Below, piece by piece: positions 1 to 8,702 of a DNA stretch of 64,000 bases. Positions within the stretch are counted from its first letter, which is position 1. The number at the start of each line of letters is the position of its first letter. Origin of the DNA: JAITMY01 sp031553765 (lineage in GTDB: Bacteria > Bacteroidota > Bacteroidia > Bacteroidales > UBA932); the NCBI GenBank assembly GCA_031553765.1, contig JAVBKY010000003.1:310001-374000 (forward strand), in the 5' to 3' direction. A program made the translations under genes and the position numbers. The notes under the pieces were generated by a model. That model did no database searches, was not told the origin of the DNA, and saw nothing but the letters and a program-made list of their open reading frames with translations.

Positions 1-2
1 GT

Positions 3-2312
3 TCAGACAACAGCGGAGTGGTGTACTACGAAATTTCAAATGGTGAAGGCGTGGTAAATCTTTTTCGCACAGGTAAGAATTACTATAGCATTGAATCCGG
101 CAAAGTTTACAACCTAAGCGTAGTGGCTAAGGACCTTTCAGGCAATGCCTCCGAGGTAATACAGCTGACCATAAAATCTATCAAACAACAAAGCCAACTT
201 ATAGATGGTGACCTACTTGCTTACAATGGAACTGCAGGAGCAGCAAAAGAGCTAGAGGCAAAAATAGCATTTGATGCCAACGCCAAGACCTTTACCATAG
301 GTTGCACAACTGCCAACACAAACTTAGGAAATAACAACCAAAAGTTTTATAATCCTACTGTAAAAATAGATGGCACCAGCTATCCATTAATACTCGGCGC
401 TGATTCAACCTCAGCATCATTTACCTTTGAAAATGTTATCGGCGAAAAGGCTATTGAGCGCGGTGCGGAATTGCTCGTGCAGCTGTCGGTATTTTGGAAA
501 AGCAGCGATGGCAACTTCTTCACAGGAGAGTATAAGCATGTAATGGGATTAAACGGCGAAGCCGATACCGAGGCGCCCTCCGTACCCGTGCTATTCCTTA
601 GCGGAAGCGCCCTTACATGGGAGCCCAGCGTTGACTTCCACAGCGGTGTGCTAAAGTATGAAGTGCAGGAGGAAGGCCAAGCCAAAGCCACTATTTATGA
701 CTTGGGCGAAACCTCTTTCACCTACACCATGGCCGACTCAAGCAAGGATGTGACCGTTACCGCCATTGATATGCTTGGGAACGCATCGGTAGCTGCAATT
801 TTGCCCAACTACACGCTAACACTCGAGGTGAAGCTAACCAACGGAAATTTGCTCTCTTCATCTAACGTACCGGTAAAGGCAAATCACGTTAAGGGCGAAA
901 GTTCAACAACCACAGCCAACGGCACTGCCACATTCACCATTCGCAAGTGTAGCAATGTACAAGTTACCTTGACACAAGTAGCAAACTACGTTATTGCTCC
1001 CGAAACAATTAGCATTACCTCGCTACAAAAGGACTCAACCATTAACGTTACAGCCACCCCGCTGTACAACGTAAATGTGAAGGTAAAAGATGTAGCAGGC
1101 AACCTGCTTACCTCACCCACCTTCAACGTAGCCGCAAGCGGCGGCATTACCAAAGTTACCACTACATCGGCAGGTGTAGGGCAGTTTAGCAACGTACTTG
1201 AAGGTAGCAAGATAACGCTGAAAGTTACTCCGGCAGCGGGCTACGTAATGGCCGCCGACTCGATGGTAATAGACTCGCTACATAGCGACTCCACCGTATG
1301 GTTTACAGCTTTGGCCTTGCGTTCGGTTACCGTACAAATGTTCGATTTAAATGATGCCGTACTCACCTCGCCAAACTTTAGTGTTGCAGTAGCAGGAGAT
1401 GTGCAAGAGGCGCTGACAACTGCCAGCGGAACAGCATCATTTAGTGTAAATGAGTTGGATAGCGTAGTACTACACGTTACAGCTGTAAAATACTATGTAA
1501 CACCTCAGTATGTAACATTGAAAAATTTAGTAACGGACACTATCGTAAAATTTGTAGCCCAACAAGCGCTTACTATTACAGTACAGGTTAAGGACACAAC
1601 AGGTATGCTACTCACCTCTCCTGATTTTAGCATCGCATGCACCGGAGATTTGACGGACAATGCCACTACCATAGACGGTTCAACCCACTTCGAGGTGTTA
1701 GACTACAGTAGCGTAACGCTGACAACAGCCGAAGCAGGATACGATATTACACCGAGTCAAATATCACTTACCTCGCTACTAAACGACACCACAGTGGTAT
1801 TTACAGCGGTACTTCGCTCACATGCTGTTACAGTGGTAGTGAAAGATGAAAACGGTAATATGCTAACTTCGTCTAACTTTACTGTTGCAGCCTCTGGTGG
1901 ACTTACCGATAGCAAAACAACTTCTAATGGGGTAGCCGTGTTTAGTAACGTATCGGAGCTAAGCCAGCCCATTACATTTACAGTAGCTAACGCTGATTAT
2001 GTAATTACGCCTACGCTAATAGAGTTATCAGAAGTGCTTAACGACACGACTATAGTATTTACCGCGGTTAAGGTTTTCACCGGTGTTAGACACAATACCT
2101 CATCACTCAAAGCCTACATTGCACATGGTTCACTTTATGTTTCTACCGAGGTTGCCACAGTAGCTATTACCAACATGGCAGGAACGCTGATAATGACGAG
2201 CCGTGTTGATGGTCAAACTGTAAATGTAGCACACCTGCCCCGCGGAATATACTTTGTACAGCTGAAAGCAAACAATGGTAGCTACCGCGTAGTAAAGGTA
2301 TTGAAGCACTAA
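3..2312 (+). CDS. T9SS-secreted surface protein with tandem ~84-aa repeats (5' end outside window)
   Basis: The reading frame is open from the first complete codon, so the N-terminus lies before the window. About 770 residues are visible. After roughly 260 residues of Ig/Fn3-like sequence there are five tandem repeats of 83-85 residues, starting near nt 810, 1062, 1317, 1566 and 1815. Each runs V-x-V-x-D-x-x-G-x-x-L-(T/S)-S, then a T-T-x-x-G turn, and closes with a D-(T/S)-T-x-x-F-T-A type strand. The last ~75 residues form a type A T9SS sorting domain (LPRGIYFVQL, then VVKVLKH at the end), so the protein should be exported by the Por secretion system and anchored or released at the cell surface. 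The repeats resemble carboxypeptidase-regulatory or Ig-like beta-sandwich modules. No catalytic domain is visible in this part. It ends about 90 nt before a GH3 glucosidase, so a polysaccharide-related role is possible but unproven. Confidence 0.85.
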   Translation, partial: SDNSGVVYYEISNGEGVVNLFRTGKNYYSIESGKVYNLSVVAKDLSGNASEVIQLTIKSIKQQSQLIDGDLLAYNGTAGAAKELEAKIAFDANAKTFTIGCTTANTNLGNNNQKFYNPTVKIDGTSYPLILGADSTSASFTFENVIGEKAIERGAELLVQLSVFWKSSDGNFFTGEYKHVMGLNGEADTEAPSVPVLFLSGSALTWEPSVDFHSGVLKYEVQEEGQAKATIYDLGETSFTYTMADSSKDVTVTAIDMLGNASVAAILPNYTLTLEVKLTNGNLLSSSNVPVKANHVKGESSTTTANGTATFTIRKCSNVQVTLTQVANYVIAPETISITSLQKDSTINVTATPLYNVNVKVKDVAGNLLTSPTFNVAASGGITKVTTTSAGVGQFSNVLEGSKITLKVTPAAGYVMAADSMVIDSLHSDSTVWFTALALRSVTVQMFDLNDAVLTSPNFSVAVAGDVQEALTTASGTASFSVNELDSVVLHVTAVKYYVTPQYVTLKNLVTDTIVKFVAQQALTITVQVKDTTGMLLTSPDFSIACTGDLTDNATTIDGSTHFEVLDYSSVTLTTAEAGYDITPSQISLTSLLNDTTVVFTAVLRSHAVTVVVKDENGNMLTSSNFTVAASGGLTDSKTTSNGVAVFSNVSELSQPITFTVANADYVITPTLIELSEVLNDTTIVFTAVKVFTGVRHNTSSLKAYIAHGSLYVSTEVATVAITNMAGTLIMTSRVDGQTVNVAHLPRGIYFVQLKANNGSYRVVKVLKH
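810..2075 (+). repeat. Five tandem protein-coding repeats of about 84 codons
   Basis: Five consecutive modules inside the T9SS protein start at nt 810, 1062, 1317, 1566 and 1815. They share the pattern L-T-S-P/S-x-F at the start, T-T-x-x-G-x-x-x-F in the middle and a terminal D-(T/S)-T-x-x-F-T-A strand. The DNA has diverged but the spacing is nearly constant (83-85 codons), as in beta-sandwich stalk arrays. Confidence 0.8.
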
Positions 2313-2403
2313 AGGCTGACCATATTACAAATTCTTGCAGAAGAACTTATCTTCTGCAAGAATTTTATAAAAAGATTTTATTACTGAAAAATAGGTAAAT
2401 ATT

Positions 2404-4656
2404 ATGTTGGAGAAACAAATTCGTAAAAGCATCCTCCTTGTCACATCGCTGGTTTTGGGTGCTGCACTTATTACCTCTTGCGCCTCAAAAGGTTCAGGTG
2501 ATGTAGAAAAGCGCGTAGAGTCGCTTCTGTCGAAAATGACGCTGGAGGAGAAAATAGGCCAGCTGAATCAGCTCAGCTACGATAATGGTAGCGGATTTGC
2601 CGAGAAAGTTAAAAGCGGTGAGATTGGTTCTATCCTCAATATAGTAGATCCAAATGCTATTAACGAGCTGCAAAAAATTGCCGTAGAGCAAAGCCGTTTG
2701 GGCATTCCCCTTATCATTGGACGCGACGTTATACACGGCTTTAAAACCATTTTCCCTATTCCCATAGGGCAAGCAGCCAGCTTCAACCCCGAGATTGCAG
2801 AAAAAGGTGCGGCCATATCGGCAGCTGAAGCACGCTCAATGGGCATACACTGGACATTTGCCCCCATGCTCGATATTTCACGCGACCCCCGCTGGGGACG
2901 CTTGGCCGAAGGGTTGGGCGAAGACCCCTACTTAGGCTCAATAATGGGTAGCGCCATGGTACGCGGATATCAGGGAGAAAAGTTATCGAACAACACCTCC
3001 ATTGCAGCCTGCGTAAAGCACTTTGTAGCCTACGGCGCAGCCGAAGGCGGACGCGATTACAACAGCACCAACATACCTCCGCACCTCATGCGCAACGTAT
3101 ATTTAGCGCCCTTCAAGGCAGCCGTAGATGCGGGGGCTGCTACGCTTATGACATCGTTCAACGATAACGATGGAATTCCCGGCACCGCCAACAAGTACCT
3201 GCTTACCAACATGCTGCGCGGCGAGTGGAAGTTTGACGGATTTGTAGTATCCGACTGGGCATCAGTAAACGAAATGATTGCCCACGGTTTTTGCGCAGAT
3301 CTCAAGGAAGGAGCTCTCAAAGCTGCCAATGCAGGTCTTGAAATGGACATGGTGAGCGAAGCATACGTAAAGCATTTGCCCGAGCTAATAAAGGAAGGTA
3401 AGGTGTCGAAAAAAACGGTTGATAACGCCGTGCGCAACATCCTGCGCATTAAGTTCCGCTTGGGGCTGTTCGAAAACCCCTACGTTGACCTTGCTCAACC
3501 ATCAGCAATGTATGCCGTTGAATCTCTTCATGCAGCAAAAATAGCTGCCGAGCAATCGGCCGTGCTGCTAAAAAACAACGGAGTGCTGCCCTTGAGCAGT
3601 AAGGTAAAAACGATTGCCGTAGTGGGCCCTATGGCCGATGCACCGCACGACCAGCTGGGCACATGGATATTTGACGGAGAAAAAGAGCACACCGTTACCC
3701 CCGTAGCCGCCCTTAAAGAAATGTACGGCGATAAGGTAAAAGTGCTGCACGAAAAAGGCACCAGCTACAGCCGCGACAAGAGCAAGGTAGGCTTCAGCAA
3801 GGCTGTTAACGCTGCTCGCTCGGCCGACGTAGTGGTAGCCATTGTGGGTGAAGAATCGATACTATCGGGTGAAGCACACTCGCTGGCCGACCTCAACCTT
3901 AAGGGTGCGCAAAAGGAGCTGATAGCTGAGATGAAAAAGACAGGAAAACCGCTTGTGATAGTGGTCATGGCAGGTCGCCCGCTTACCATTCAGGATGAGT
4001 TGAACGCTGCCGACGCATTGTTGTACTACTTCCACCCCGGCACCATGGGCGGTCCTGCCCTTGCCGATTTACTTTTTGGAAAAGTTGTACCAAGCGGTAA
4101 GCTACCTATGACCTTCCCCAAGTATGTGGGTCAAATACCCATGTACTACAACCACAACATGACCGGACGTCCCGCCAATAAAACCGAGACGTTGATTGAC
4201 GATATACCCTTGGAGGCAGGTCAAACCTCGCTGGGCAACACCTCCTACTACCTTGATGCAGGTTTTGACCCGTTGTTCCCATTTGGCTATGGTTTGAGCT
4301 ACACCACCTTTGAGTATGCTAACCTGCAGCTAAGCAAGTCGGCTATTAAGATGGGTGAAAAGTTGGAAATTACCGCCACGCTAAAAAACACGGGCAAGTA
4401 CGACGCTACCGAGGTAGCACAGCTATACGTGCGCGATTTGGTAGGTTCCGTAATTCGCCCCGTAAAGGAGTTGAAGGGTTTTCAGCGCGTAGCACTCAAG
4501 GCAGGAGAATCGACCGATGTAACGTTCTCCATTACGTCCAATGATTTGGCTTTTTACGGTATAGATATGAAAAATGCGGCTGAAGCCGGTGAATTTAAGG
4601 TTTGGGTTGGTGGTAATAGTGAGGCCACCCTTGAGGGAGATTTTGTGCTGGAGTAA
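2404..4656 (+). CDS. bglX: GH3 beta-glucosidase, periplasmic/outer-membrane lipoprotein (BglX type)
   Basis: A 750-residue glycoside hydrolase family 3 enzyme that should remove terminal beta-linked glucose (or related sugars) from oligosaccharides. The N-terminus is a lipoprotein signal with lipobox LITSC, putting the lipidated cysteine at residue 26. The TIM-barrel domain carries the usual KHF and GRDYN substrate loop and the nucleophile in VVSDW (Asp284). The alpha/beta sandwich domain follows, with GEES...GEAHSLADL in the region expected for the acid/base glutamate. A C-terminal Fn3-like domain (VAQLYVRD...ELKGFQRV) completes the three-domain BglX layout. The length matches the family. 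The ATG at 2404 is chosen because it gives the complete lipoprotein signal. It stands alone between the T9SS protein and a strong terminator. Confidence 0.9.
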   Translation: MLEKQIRKSILLVTSLVLGAALITSCASKGSGDVEKRVESLLSKMTLEEKIGQLNQLSYDNGSGFAEKVKSGEIGSILNIVDPNAINELQKIAVEQSRLGIPLIIGRDVIHGFKTIFPIPIGQAASFNPEIAEKGAAISAAEARSMGIHWTFAPMLDISRDPRWGRLAEGLGEDPYLGSIMGSAMVRGYQGEKLSNNTSIAACVKHFVAYGAAEGGRDYNSTNIPPHLMRNVYLAPFKAAVDAGAATLMTSFNDNDGIPGTANKYLLTNMLRGEWKFDGFVVSDWASVNEMIAHGFCADLKEGALKAANAGLEMDMVSEAYVKHLPELIKEGKVSKKTVDNAVRNILRIKFRLGLFENPYVDLAQPSAMYAVESLHAAKIAAEQSAVLLKNNGVLPLSSKVKTIAVVGPMADAPHDQLGTWIFDGEKEHTVTPVAALKEMYGDKVKVLHEKGTSYSRDKSKVGFSKAVNAARSADVVVAIVGEESILSGEAHSLADLNLKGAQKELIAEMKKTGKPLVIVVMAGRPLTIQDELNAADALLYYFHPGTMGGPALADLLFGKVVPSGKLPMTFPKYVGQIPMYYNHNMTGRPANKTETLIDDIPLEAGQTSLGNTSYYLDAGFDPLFPFGYGLSYTTFEYANLQLSKSAIKMGEKLEITATLKNTGKYDATEVAQLYVRDLVGSVIRPVKELKGFQRVALKAGESTDVTFSITSNDLAFYGIDMKNAAEAGEFKVWVGGNSEATLEGDFVLE

Positions 4657-4664
4657 TAAGGGTG

Positions 4665-4720
4665 GCTAATAAAAATAGAGCGCTCGGCAAAATCTTGTCG
4701 AGCGCTCTATTTTTATTAGC
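4665..4720. terminator. Bidirectional intrinsic terminator between bglX and atpG
   Basis: A perfect 22-bp inverted repeat (4665-4686 with 4699-4720) around a 12-nt loop. The inner part is G+C-rich (GAGCGCTCG), and the outer AATAAAAATA/TATTTTTATT arms give a T tract on either strand. It lies between two convergent genes, as expected for a shared terminator. Confidence 0.9.
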
Positions 4721-4732
4721 ATCATGCAAATT

Positions 4733-5587
4733 CTACGCAAACGACCCGCCCATAATATCCAGTAGCTCCGAGGTAATATTTTGCTGGCGCAACTTGTTAT
4801 AGCTAAGCTTCAGCTCGTCGAGCATTTCGTCGGCATTTTCGGTAGCCAGCTGCATGGCCATGGTGCGTGCAGCATGCTCCGAGGTTTGGTTATCGATAAG
4901 CGCGGCGTACAACTTTGCGCGAATTGCCTGTGGCAAAATATCAACAGCCACCTGCTCGCGCGAAGGTTCAAGAATAAAACCGTCGGCTTGTATAGCGTTA
5001 TCTTGAGCAGGAACGGCAACGTAAGGCAGCAACGTATCGTGTATAATATTTTGTATTGCCATGTTGTGGTAGCGGAAGTACACCAGCTCGACCCTCTTCA
5101 GCTTACCCTCGGCAAACTGTCGCGCCAAATCATCCGCCAGCTTGGCAGCCTCAGCAAAATCGGGCTTTGCTACTAGCACATCGTACTCGCCTTGCAGCGT
5201 TATACCGGCTTCTTTAATAGGTTTGCGCAACTTTTTTCCTAACGGATAAAAAAGTAAATCCTCATCGGCGTACTGCTTCTTCATGGCAATAGCCTCCTTT
5301 ACCATACGGGCGTTGAACGCGCCACACATGCCGCTGTTGGATGCCATAACAACTATTGCCACCGCACCCTTTTCACGTTGTTCGGTGTAGGGCAGCTGAA
5401 GCAACTCATCAGAAGCGCATAGCGCAGCCACCACGCTCTCAAGCGAGCGTGTGTAGGTATGCGCACTGCCCAGTAGGCCTTGCAAACGGTGCATGTGCGC
5501 CGAGGAAATCATCTGCCGTGCTTGGGTGATTTTTTTGGTGCTACCCACCGATGCTATACGCATTTTTACTTCTTTCAGCGAAGCCAT
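4733..5587 (-). CDS. atpG: F-type ATP synthase gamma subunit
   Basis: 284 residues. The central rotor shaft subunit couples c-ring rotation to catalysis in the alpha3beta3 head. The N-terminal helix (MASLKEVKMRIASV...TKKITQARQMIS) and the C-terminal helix (ATENADEMLDELKLSYNKLRQQNIT...ELLDI) are the conserved coiled-coil pair; the Rossmann-like middle starts near VVMASNSGMCGAFN. It is the last gene of the atp operon and ends 12 nt before the shared terminator. A 103-nt gap with a hairpin repeat separates it from atpA. Confidence 0.95.
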   Translation of the reverse strand: MASLKEVKMRIASVGSTKKITQARQMISSAHMHRLQGLLGSAHTYTRSLESVVAALCASDELLQLPYTEQREKGAVAIVVMASNSGMCGAFNARMVKEAIAMKKQYADEDLLFYPLGKKLRKPIKEAGITLQGEYDVLVAKPDFAEAAKLADDLARQFAEGKLKRVELVYFRYHNMAIQNIIHDTLLPYVAVPAQDNAIQADGFILEPSREQVAVDILPQAIRAKLYAALIDNQTSEHAARTMAMQLATENADEMLDELKLSYNKLRQQNITSELLDIMGGSFA

Positions 5588-5623
5588 TTGACGGTTTGCG
5601 TTTTACTGAATTATAACTTTCGA

Positions 5624-5672
5624 AAGTTTACGAAGATTAAGAAATTTAGGAATTCCTAATCTTCGTAAACTT
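5624..5672. repeat. Palindromic intergenic element between atpA and atpG
   Basis: A 16-bp perfect inverted repeat (5624-5639 with 5657-5672) around a 17-nt loop. The arm contains GTTTACGAAGATTA. The loop repeats related words (AGAAATTTAGGAATTCC). It lies inside an operon and lacks a T tract on the coding strand, so a spacer or RNA-stability hairpin is more likely than a terminator. Confidence 0.7.
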
Positions 5673-5690
5673 CTTAGTCTTCCTTGTTTT

Positions 5691-7274
5691 TTATACGAAT
5701 TGTTTAGTTACCTGTGCGGCAACTTCCTTGATTTTTGCCTCTATATCAGCATCTATCTCTCCACGGTCAAGGCGCGCCAGCACCGTATCCTTGTGCGTAA
5801 GGCGCAGCTGGTCGAGGAATGCTTTTTCAAAATCGCTCATCTTATCCAGCGAAATATCCTTTAGCAAGCCGTAGGTACCGCAGTAAAGTATGGCAATTTG
5901 CTCGCCCGTACCCAGCGGATTGTACTGCTGCTGAATGAGCAGACGCGTATTCTTTCTACCACGGTCAATAGTTTGCGAAGTAACCGCATCCATATCACCG
6001 CCAAAGCGCGTAAACTCTTCCAACTCGCGGTACTGCGCTTGGTCAATTTTCAGCGTACCGGCCACCTTTTTCATAGCCTTTACCTGCGCGTTACCACCCA
6101 CACGCGACACCGATATACCGATGTTGATAGCGGGGCGGTTACCTTGGTTGAATAGCTCCGTATCGAGGAATATTTGACCGTCGGTAATAGAAATTACGTT
6201 GGTAGGAATGTATGCCGATACGTCGCCCGCTTGCGTTTCAATGAGCGGCAACGCCGTAAGCGAACCACCGCCCTTTACTTTGTCCTTAAGGCTTTCAGGC
6301 AGGTCGTTCATTTGCTTTGCAATTTCGTCCTGCTTAATAATTTTAGCCGAACGCTCCAGCAAGCGCGAGTGTAGGTAGAAAATATCGCCGGGATACGCCT
6401 CGCGACCCGAAGGGCGACGAAGGATAAGCGACACCTCGCGGTAGGCCACCGCCTGCTTCGAAAGGTCATCATAAACTACCAACGCGTGACGACCTGTATC
6501 GCGGAAATACTCACCTATAGCAGCTCCCGAAAATGGAGCGAAGTATTGCAGCGCCGCAGGGTCGGACGAGTTAGCAGCAACCACCACCGTATAATCCATA
6601 GCGCCTTTTTCACGCAGCGTATCCACCAGCGTGGCTACGGTTGACGCCTTTTGACCTATGGCCACGTATATGCAGTACACAGGATCACCCGCCTCGAAAT
6701 TCTTGCGCTGGTTAATAATGGTATCCATCGCAATGGCGGTTTTTCCCGTTTGACGGTCGCCAATAATCAGCTCACGCTGTCCGCGGCCAATGGGTATCAT
6801 GGAGTCAATGGCCTTGATGCCCGTTTGCATAGGCTCGTTTACCGGCTGGCGAAAAATTACGCCCGGCGCCTTGCGCTCCAGCGGCATGGGAATGCGCTCG
6901 CCCGCAATGGGTCCGACTCCGTCAATGGGTTCGCCCAGCGGGTTAATAACGCGGCCTATTAGACCTTCGCCCGTCATGATAGAGGCAATTTTACCCGTGC
7001 GCTTTACCGTATCGTCCTCGCGTACCATATCGGTGGGACCGAGCAACACGGCGCCTACGTTGTCCTCCTCGAGGTTCATCACCACGGCTTTTACGCCATT
7101 GTCAAACTCCAGCAGCTCGTTCGACTCAGCGTTGCTAAGTCCATAGATACGAGCCACGCCGTCGCTCACCTGCACAACCGTACCCACCTCCTCAAGCGAC
7201 TTATCAGGGTCGAGGTTATCCAACATCTTATAAAGAATGTCGGGTATTTCGCTTATTTTGATATTATCCGTCAT
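5691..7274 (-). CDS. atpA: F-type ATP synthase alpha subunit
   Basis: 527 residues. The non-catalytic nucleotide-binding subunit of F1. The N-terminal beta-barrel (GTVVQVSDGVARIYGL), Walker A GDRQTGKT at 172-179, and the ...LVVYDDLSKQAVAYR...LLRRPSGREAYPGD region are all present, with the arginine-finger segment VSRVGGNAQ near residue 390. The length is slightly above the usual 505-515. It follows atpH with a 7-nt gap. Several long ORFs on the opposite strand here are shadows of this gene. Confidence 0.97.
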   Translation of the reverse strand: MTDNIKISEIPDILYKMLDNLDPDKSLEEVGTVVQVSDGVARIYGLSNAESNELLEFDNGVKAVVMNLEEDNVGAVLLGPTDMVREDDTVKRTGKIASIMTGEGLIGRVINPLGEPIDGVGPIAGERIPMPLERKAPGVIFRQPVNEPMQTGIKAIDSMIPIGRGQRELIIGDRQTGKTAIAMDTIINQRKNFEAGDPVYCIYVAIGQKASTVATLVDTLREKGAMDYTVVVAANSSDPAALQYFAPFSGAAIGEYFRDTGRHALVVYDDLSKQAVAYREVSLILRRPSGREAYPGDIFYLHSRLLERSAKIIKQDEIAKQMNDLPESLKDKVKGGGSLTALPLIETQAGDVSAYIPTNVISITDGQIFLDTELFNQGNRPAINIGISVSRVGGNAQVKAMKKVAGTLKIDQAQYRELEEFTRFGGDMDAVTSQTIDRGRKNTRLLIQQQYNPLGTGEQIAILYCGTYGLLKDISLDKMSDFEKAFLDQLRLTHKDTVLARLDRGEIDADIEAKIKEVAAQVTKQFV

Positions 7275-7281
7275 ACCTGTT

Positions 7282-7830
7282 TTATATTACACTTTCCTCT
7301 ACCAACTTTTTTCTCATTTGTCGCAATCGCGCTACAACGCTGGCATCAATGCGGTAGGTACCCCACTTAAGAATGTAGCCTCCCACAATATCCTTGTCAA
7401 CGTTAGCTACAAAGTTTACGGTTTGCCCCGTAGCATCCTCCAACTTTTCGAGCATGCGCTTCTCCACGTTTTTATCCATGGGTGTGGCGGTAATAAGCTC
7501 TACGTTGAGCAGCTTCTTTTCGCGGCGATAAATGTTTTGGTAGCTAAGGCAAATTTCTTGCAAAAACTCTCCGCGACCATTGTGCAACAGCAGCTGCACA
7601 AATCGGCGAAGCTCTTTACTTACATCACCACCTACAACCGCGGCAAGCACCTCCTCCTTTTTTTCCAAGGGGAGCATACGGTTATCGAGTACGCGCCTCA
7701 ACGCTTTGTAAGTTGCAAAAGCGTGGCCCAGCGTAAGAGTTTCGGCATACACCTTATCCTCACTACCGCCCTCGATGGCGTACATCCACAGCGCCGAAGC
7801 GTATCGTCGTGATATTAGTCCTCTATCCAT
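7282..7830 (-). CDS. atpH: F-type ATP synthase delta subunit
   Basis: 182 residues, normal for the OSCP/delta family. It forms the peripheral-stalk connection at the top of F1. The N-terminal helical bundle starts ISRRYASALWMYA, and the C-terminal segment contains the family motif DKDIVGGYILKWGTYRIDASV. It lies 4 nt from atpF. A dedicated delta gene separates this operon from the delta-less N-type ATPases, which it resembles in starting with beta-epsilon. Confidence 0.93.
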   Translation of the reverse strand: MDRGLISRRYASALWMYAIEGGSEDKVYAETLTLGHAFATYKALRRVLDNRMLPLEKKEEVLAAVVGGDVSKELRRFVQLLLHNGRGEFLQEICLSYQNIYRREKKLLNVELITATPMDKNVEKRMLEKLEDATGQTVNFVANVDKDIVGGYILKWGTYRIDASVVARLRQMRKKLVEESVI

Positions 7831-7834
7831 TTTT

Positions 7835-8335
7835 CTAAACGGTTCTTACCACCTCTTCGTCCAATAGGCGATCTATTAAGTCGCGCTGCTGCTGGTCATC
7901 GGCCAGCTGTTGGGTGATTACTTTTTCGGCAACGCGTACTGAAATATCAGCTACCTGTTCGCGAATTTGCCCTAAGGCGCGCGCCCTCACCTCCTCTACT
8001 TCGGCAGCGGCACGCGTCAATCGGCGACGTGATTCGGCCTCGGCAGCATCTTTGGCTTCGGTCAGCATTTTATTTTTCAGCTCCTGCGCCTCACCGAGCA
8101 GTACGCGCCGCTCGCCGTGTGCCTTGTCCATTACCTCCTCGGCTTGCTTGGTTATGTTAGCCAACTTTTCTTCGGCTAAACGAGCATCTTCCAGCGATTT
8201 TTCAATGTAGCTGTTGCGCTCGTCCACCGCCTTGGTAATAACAGGAAATCCGAATTTGGCAAGGATAAAAAACACCACGCCGAATGACAGCGTCATCCAG
8301 AACAGGAGTCCCGTATCCGGCATTAAAAGTGACAT
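7835..8335 (-). CDS. atpF: F-type ATP synthase b subunit
   Basis: 166 residues. One N-terminal membrane helix (TGLLFWMTLSFGVVFFILAKFGF) is followed by a long charged coiled coil rich in A, E, K and R, the peripheral stalk that links subunit a to delta/alpha. It lies 14 nt after atpE and 4 nt before atpH, which implies translational coupling. Confidence 0.93.
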   Translation of the reverse strand: MSLLMPDTGLLFWMTLSFGVVFFILAKFGFPVITKAVDERNSYIEKSLEDARLAEEKLANITKQAEEVMDKAHGERRVLLGEAQELKNKMLTEAKDAAEAESRRRLTRAAAEVEEVRARALGQIREQVADISVRVAEKVITQQLADDQQQRDLIDRLLDEEVVRTV

Positions 8336-8349
8336 GTTCTTTTACTTTT

Positions 8350-8595
8350 TTAAAGTGCAAGGAAGCAAACTACCACCGCAAACAGTGATACGCCCTCGAT
8401 AAGAGCGGCAACAATAATCATGTTCATACGCACGTTGTTGGCAGCCTCGGGCTGGCGTGCAATGGCCTCCATAGCCGATGAACCGATTTTACCAATACCT
8501 AAGCCGGCGCCAATAGCAGCAAGTCCCGCACCTAAAGCAGCGCCTAAAGTACCAAGGCCAATGTTAGCGGCCTCCAAAAGTGTTGATGGTAGCAT
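8350..8595 (-). CDS. atpE: F-type ATP synthase c subunit (proteolipid ring)
   Basis: 81 residues forming a two-helix hairpin. Helix 1 is glycine-rich (GAALGAGLAAIGAGLGIGKIG), the polar loop is ARQPEA, and helix 2 carries the ion-binding glutamate in AALIEGV (Glu67). The residue after the glutamate is Gly rather than the Ser/Thr typical of Na+-binding c subunits, so H+ coupling is inferred. It is separated from atpB by a 107-nt gap holding a GCGATATGCGA-type palindromic element. Confidence 0.93.
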   Translation of the reverse strand: MLPSTLLEAANIGLGTLGAALGAGLAAIGAGLGIGKIGSSAMEAIARQPEAANNVRMNMIIVAALIEGVSLFAVVVCFLAL

Positions 8596-8639
8596 AATTT
8601 TTTTTGTTTTTAAGTTTGTTATAATTTATTTCAGAAAAT

Positions 8640-8702
8640 TCGATTTGCGACTTGCGATATGCGACAAGAATTCTCGCATATCACAGGTCGAATAGTCGCA
8701 TG
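8640..8702. repeat. GCGATATGCGA-family palindromic intergenic element (copy 1)
   Basis: A mosaic of GATATGCGA / TCGCATATC and TGCGAC words forming a dyad, between atpB and atpE inside the operon. The same words recur at 33836-33907, 42345-42390 and 45901-45966. It has no coding potential. Confidence 0.65.

Noticed and set aside
5861..7146. Several long ORFs opposite atpA and similar ones opposite atpD, RND, nuo and isomerase genes
   Set aside because: They are antisense or out-of-frame shadows of strongly conserved genes, with no domain, start context or consistent composition of their own.
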